Shown piece after piece: positions 61,286 to 64,000 of a stretch of DNA of 64,000 bases. Positions within the stretch are counted from its first letter, which is position 1. Each line of letters begins with the position of its first letter. The stretch lies in NCBI RefSeq assembly GCF_017876115.1, contig NZ_JAGINO010000010.1, forward strand, positions 143,114-207,113. Reading direction: 5' to 3'. A program made the translations under genes and the position numbers. Source of the DNA: Azospirillum picis (lineage in GTDB: Bacteria; Pseudomonadota; Alphaproteobacteria; Azospirillales; Azospirillaceae). The notes below the pieces were generated by a model. It searched no databases and was not told the origin of the DNA. It was given only the letters and a program-made list of their open reading frames with translations.

Positions 61286-62362
61286 ATGGTTCGAACCGGG
61301 CCGGCCGCGGCCATTCTCGCCGCGATGCTCTTCGGCGTCGGCACGCCGCTGGCGAAGCTGCTGGTCCACGACCTGTCGCCCTGGATGCTGGCGGGGCTTC
61401 TCTATCTCGGCTCCGGGCTCGGGCTCGGGCTGGTGAGGCTGGCCCGCGCGCTGGCTGGCCGGGGCGCAGGGCGGGAGCGGGGCATCCATGGCGCCGAATG
61501 GCTGTGGCTGACGGCTGCGGTCGCCGCCGGGGGAGTTGCCGGCCCGGTGCTGCTGATGTACGGCCTGACCGCGGCACCGGCATCGGCCGCCTCGCTGCTG
61601 CTCAACCTGGAAGGGGTGTTCACCGCCCTGCTGGCATGGTTCGCGTTCAAGGAAGGGGTCGACCGGCGGCTCGTCACCGGCATGGCCGCCATCGTGGCAG
61701 GGGCGGTCGTGCTCTCCTTAAGCGGAGACATGGGGAGCGGAAGCACGGGACGCGGAAGCATGGACATCGCCGCGGGATGGGGAGCCGCGGCGGTCGCCGC
61801 CGCCTGCCTGATGTGGGCGGTGGACAACAACCTGACGCGCAAGGTGTCGCTGGCCAACCCCGTGGACATCGCCATCATCAAGGGGCTGGTGGCCGGCAGC
61901 GTCAATGTCGGCATCGCGGCGACGCTCGGCTCCGCCATGCCCGCCGCGCCGGCGGTCGCCGCGGCGATGCTGGTCGGGCTGTCGGGCTACGGCATCAGCC
62001 TCGTTCTGTTCGTGGTCGCCCTGCGGCAGATCGGCACCGCCAGGACCGGGGCCTACTTCTCCACCGCCCCCTTCGTCGGCGGTGCCGCCTCGCTGGTGAT
62101 CTTCGGGGAGCCGGTGACGTTCGGGCTCGTCGCCGCGGCGGTGCTGATGGGCTTCGGGGTCTGGTTGCATCTCACCGAGGACCATGACCACGAGCATGAG
62201 CACGACGAGATCGAGCACGACCACCCGCACGTCCACGACGAGCATCACCAGCATCATCACGACGGCCCGGTGCGCGAACCGCACACCCACCGCCATCGTC
62301 ACGGACGCCTGCGGCACCGGCACCCGCACTTCCCCGATGCCCACCACGCCCACACGCATTGA
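61286..62362 (+). CDS. DMT/EamA-family transporter with a histidine-rich tail
   Basis: 358 residues. About ten membrane helices in two EamA halves (residues 1-about 140 and 150-295), e.g. ILAAMLFGVGTPLAKLLVHD, SAASLLLNLEGVFTALLAWF and AYFSTAPFVGGAASLVIFGE. ATG 61286 follows GGAGGGA. After the last helix, about 62 residues are mostly His, Asp and Glu (DHDHEHEHDEIEHDHPHVHD and on), a clear metal-binding tail. It could sense or hold zinc, nickel or cobalt. Substrate unknown; family members export amino acids or other metabolites. Confidence 0.88.
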   Translation: MVRTGPAAAILAAMLFGVGTPLAKLLVHDLSPWMLAGLLYLGSGLGLGLVRLARALAGRGAGRERGIHGAEWLWLTAAVAAGGVAGPVLLMYGLTAAPASAASLLLNLEGVFTALLAWFAFKEGVDRRLVTGMAAIVAGAVVLSLSGDMGSGSTGRGSMDIAAGWGAAAVAAACLMWAVDNNLTRKVSLANPVDIAIIKGLVAGSVNVGIAATLGSAMPAAPAVAAAMLVGLSGYGISLVLFVVALRQIGTARTGAYFSTAPFVGGAASLVIFGEPVTFGLVAAAVLMGFGVWLHLTEDHDHEHEHDEIEHDHPHVHDEHHQHHHDGPVREPHTHRHRHGRLRHRHPHFPDAHHAHTH

Positions 62363-62519
62363 GGCGCGGACCGGCCCGCCGGCGCGGCGGTTCCGGGTCG
62401 AGGTCCTGGCCCTCGGCGAGCGGGAGCCACGCAAAGGCTACCCCAGGGTGGTCGCGTCGGTCGGCAAGGCCCCGCCGCAGTATCCGGGTCCCGGCGACGA
62501 CTGGGACGAGGAGGATTGA
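62337..62519 (+). CDS. Possible small protein overlapping the exporter gene
   Basis: 60 residues from ATG 62337, overlapping the exporter gene end by 26 bp. RRFRVEVLALGEREPRKGYP and the acidic end DDWDEED look protein-like, unlike the upstream shadow of the His-rich tail. No clear ribosome site. Could be a translationally coupled small protein or chance. Confidence 0.3.
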   Translation: MPTTPTRIEARTGPPARRFRVEVLALGEREPRKGYPRVVASVGKAPPQYPGPGDDWDEED

Positions 62520-62628
62520 GCCGGCCACCCTGCCGCAGCCCCGCCCCCGGTCAGCGGCGTTGCCTGCCGCACCCGGTCTGATAGAGTGCCGCCGCCTTGC
62601 ACACTTTTGAAGAGACGTTGGGCTCGCG

Positions 62629-63555
62629 ATGGCCATTCCCGATTTCCAGACCCTGATGCTCCCCGTGCTGAAGACCGCCGCCGGGGGCAGCGAGGTCCGC
62701 ATCGGCGATGTGGTGGACCAGCTTGCCGACGTGTTCGCGTTGACCGACGAGGAGCGAGCCCAGCTTCTGCCGTCGGGCCGGCAGACGACCTTCGCCAACC
62801 GGGTCCATTGGGCGAAGAGTTACCTGACCAAAGCCGGGCTGGTGGACCTCACCCGGCGGGCACATTTCCGCATCGCGCCGGCCGGCCGGGACGTCCTGAA
62901 CTCGCCGCCGGAGCGGATCACCATCCGGTTCCTGGAGCAATTCCCGAGCTTCAAGGGCTTCCGCAACGGCGAGGCCGGGATGGCGGAGGCCGCCGACAGT
63001 GCAGAAGTCGTGATGCCGGCCGCCGAGGGTCCCCTGACACCCGATGAGGTGATGCGGCAGGCCCATCTGCGGATCGAGGCGTCCCTGGCGGAGGAAATCC
63101 TCCAGCGGGTGCGATCCGGCACGCCCGCTTTCTTCGAGAAGACCGTGGTCCGCCTGCTGATCACCATGGGCTATGGCGGTTCGGTAAGGGAACTCGACAA
63201 GGCTCTGGTTGGCAAGTCGGGCGACGACGGCGTGGACGGTGTCATCGACCAGGATCCGCTCGGGTTGGACCGGGTCTATGTCCAGGCCAAGCGGTACGCC
63301 GACGGCAACACGGTCGGGGCGGGGGCCATCCGCGATTTCTTCGGCAGCCTGAACCTGTTCAAGGCGACCAAGGGGCTGTTCGTCACCACCTCCGCCTTCA
63401 CCACGTCGGCCAGGGAGACGGCCGACCGGTTGGGTACGCGCATCGTGCTGATCGACGGCATCCAACTGGCCAAGCTCATGATCCGCCACGAGGTCGGATG
63501 CAGGATCGAGGAAACCCTCCACATCAAGAGGGTGGACGAGGACTTCTTCGAATAG
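62629..63555 (+). CDS. mrr: Mrr-type restriction endonuclease
   Basis: 308 residues. N-terminal winged-helix Mrr_N domain (about 1-95: MLPVLKTAAGGSEVRIGDVV, RVHWAKSYLTKAGLVD), a linker, and a PD-(D/E)XK nuclease domain (about 165-290): FFEKTVVRLLITMGYGGSV, DDGVDGVIDQDPLG (Asp) and VYVQAKRYADG (QxK), then VTTSAFTTSARETAD. All expected residues are present. Mrr cuts methylated DNA and so needs no cognate methylase. The GTG/ATG choice is clear: ATG 62629. Confidence 0.92.
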   Translation: MAIPDFQTLMLPVLKTAAGGSEVRIGDVVDQLADVFALTDEERAQLLPSGRQTTFANRVHWAKSYLTKAGLVDLTRRAHFRIAPAGRDVLNSPPERITIRFLEQFPSFKGFRNGEAGMAEAADSAEVVMPAAEGPLTPDEVMRQAHLRIEASLAEEILQRVRSGTPAFFEKTVVRLLITMGYGGSVRELDKALVGKSGDDGVDGVIDQDPLGLDRVYVQAKRYADGNTVGAGAIRDFFGSLNLFKATKGLFVTTSAFTTSARETADRLGTRIVLIDGIQLAKLMIRHEVGCRIEETLHIKRVDEDFFE

Positions 63556-64000
63556 CAGCGGAGCCTATCCCGGGAACGGGGCGAGCATCAGGCGGCCAAG
63601 AGCCGGTTCCGGGTAGCGGACCTTGGAGATGGCCTGCGGAAGGGGGATGTCCGGCCTCCCGGCCACAGAACTCGGCACTTTCCGAGCCCATGCCGTCGTC
63701 GCCTGCCCAACCGCCAAGGGCAAGCTCACGCCGCTCGGGCAGCAGCGATGTGCGACACCCCGGATGGGCAGAGATGGCGGATTTCGAGAGGGGAGGACGG
63801 CGATTCGGTCAACGCCGCGTGCACAACGGGGGCGGCATGAAGACGCGGTGAACTCCGCCGCTTCCGGGCGAATTCCGCTGTCGCATCACGAATTTCAAGG
63901 AGGAAAATGGTGGAGCCGAGGAGGGTCATACATGCCTCATGTTGATCCGGTACGACAAGCCTGCTGGTCAAGTTTGCCTCGAAGCAGAGCCGGTGTGTTG
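63556..64000. other. 445-bp right-edge stretch with no convincing gene
   Basis: Composition is lower in GC than the rest and no frame has recognisable protein features. An ATG at 63932 with GGAGG upstream (63919-63923) stays open to the edge for 23 codons, but gives no recognisable sequence. It might be intergenic or a decayed gene after mrr. Confidence 0.45.

Noticed and set aside
63932..64000. Possible start of a gene running off the right edge
   Set aside because: Only 23 codons are visible, with no recognisable sequence; the GGAGG signal alone is not enough.

Overview
The window is very GC-rich, densely coded chromosomal DNA of an alphaproteobacterium, most likely a member of the Rhodospirillales close to Azospirillum. 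The evidence is gene order and gene content: trpB-trpA-accD-folC, the chvI-chvG / hprK-rapZ-EIIA-HPr-EI block beside pckA, MucR, OlsB/OlsA ornithine-lipid genes, CobS/CobT aerobic cobaltochelatase and a GTP-type PEP carboxykinase. Most genes are housekeeping; no prophage, IS transposase, rRNA operon or CRISPR array is visible. The assignment is inference from content, not from a database search.

Layout. 1-3.1 kb: edge of a polysaccharide deacetylase, a D-Ala-D-Ala dipeptidase, tsaB-rimI, a TusA-like protein divergent from mucR. 3.8-5.8 kb: olsB-olsA and tRNA-Gly(CCC). 6-10.6 kb: small unknown proteins, a YgjV-like membrane protein, a DUF2383 protein, a group of strong hairpins (6621-6784) that may be a structured RNA, and a long acidic protein with a zinc ribbon and five copies of one short helical motif. 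10.7-15.3 kb (minus strand): folC, accD, trpA, trpB. 15.6-24.9 kb: a receiver-Hpt protein, cspA, a sigma-54-type response regulator, coaBC-dut, a membrane Hpt protein without a kinase core, a PAS-rich sensor kinase with a degraded ATP-binding domain, and a PHA-granule-type protein. 25-30.4 kb: xerD with two unknown genes, divergent from aroK-aroB. 30.6-33.7 kb: CBS, DUF2889, ribbon-helix-helix, BolA and J-domain proteins.

33.8-37.2 kb: cobS and cobT, normally neighbours, are separated by a 452-bp cassette (34860-35311). The cassette is a single GxxExxY (PD-(D/E)XK-like) gene enclosed by nearly perfect terminal inverted repeats built from ACGGAT units. This is the clearest sign of an insertion in the window and the most interesting object in it.

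37.3-47.7 kb: a Cache/HAMP adenylate cyclase, an M48 protease, a nuclease-cytochrome pair, then (minus strand) a regulatory PTS: HprK, RapZ, EIIA, HPr and EI with no sugar permease. 47.9-54 kb: ChvG/ChvI acid and cell-envelope two-component system, divergent HugZ-like protein and pckA with a long structured leader and a clear terminator. 54.2-62.5 kb: DUF1003 protein and a four-gene glycosyltransferase island (GT10, unknown, TPR-OGT/SPINDLY, GT7-like), a permuted papain-like protein, and a DMT exporter with an about 60-residue histidine-rich tail. 62.6-64 kb: an Mrr-type restriction endonuclease with no methylase in view.

A recurrent trait is short in-frame tandem repeats (6-, 12- and 15-bp units) inside tails or linkers of otherwise ordinary proteins (tsaB, the 8781-10556 protein, the membrane Hpt protein, aroK, chvG).
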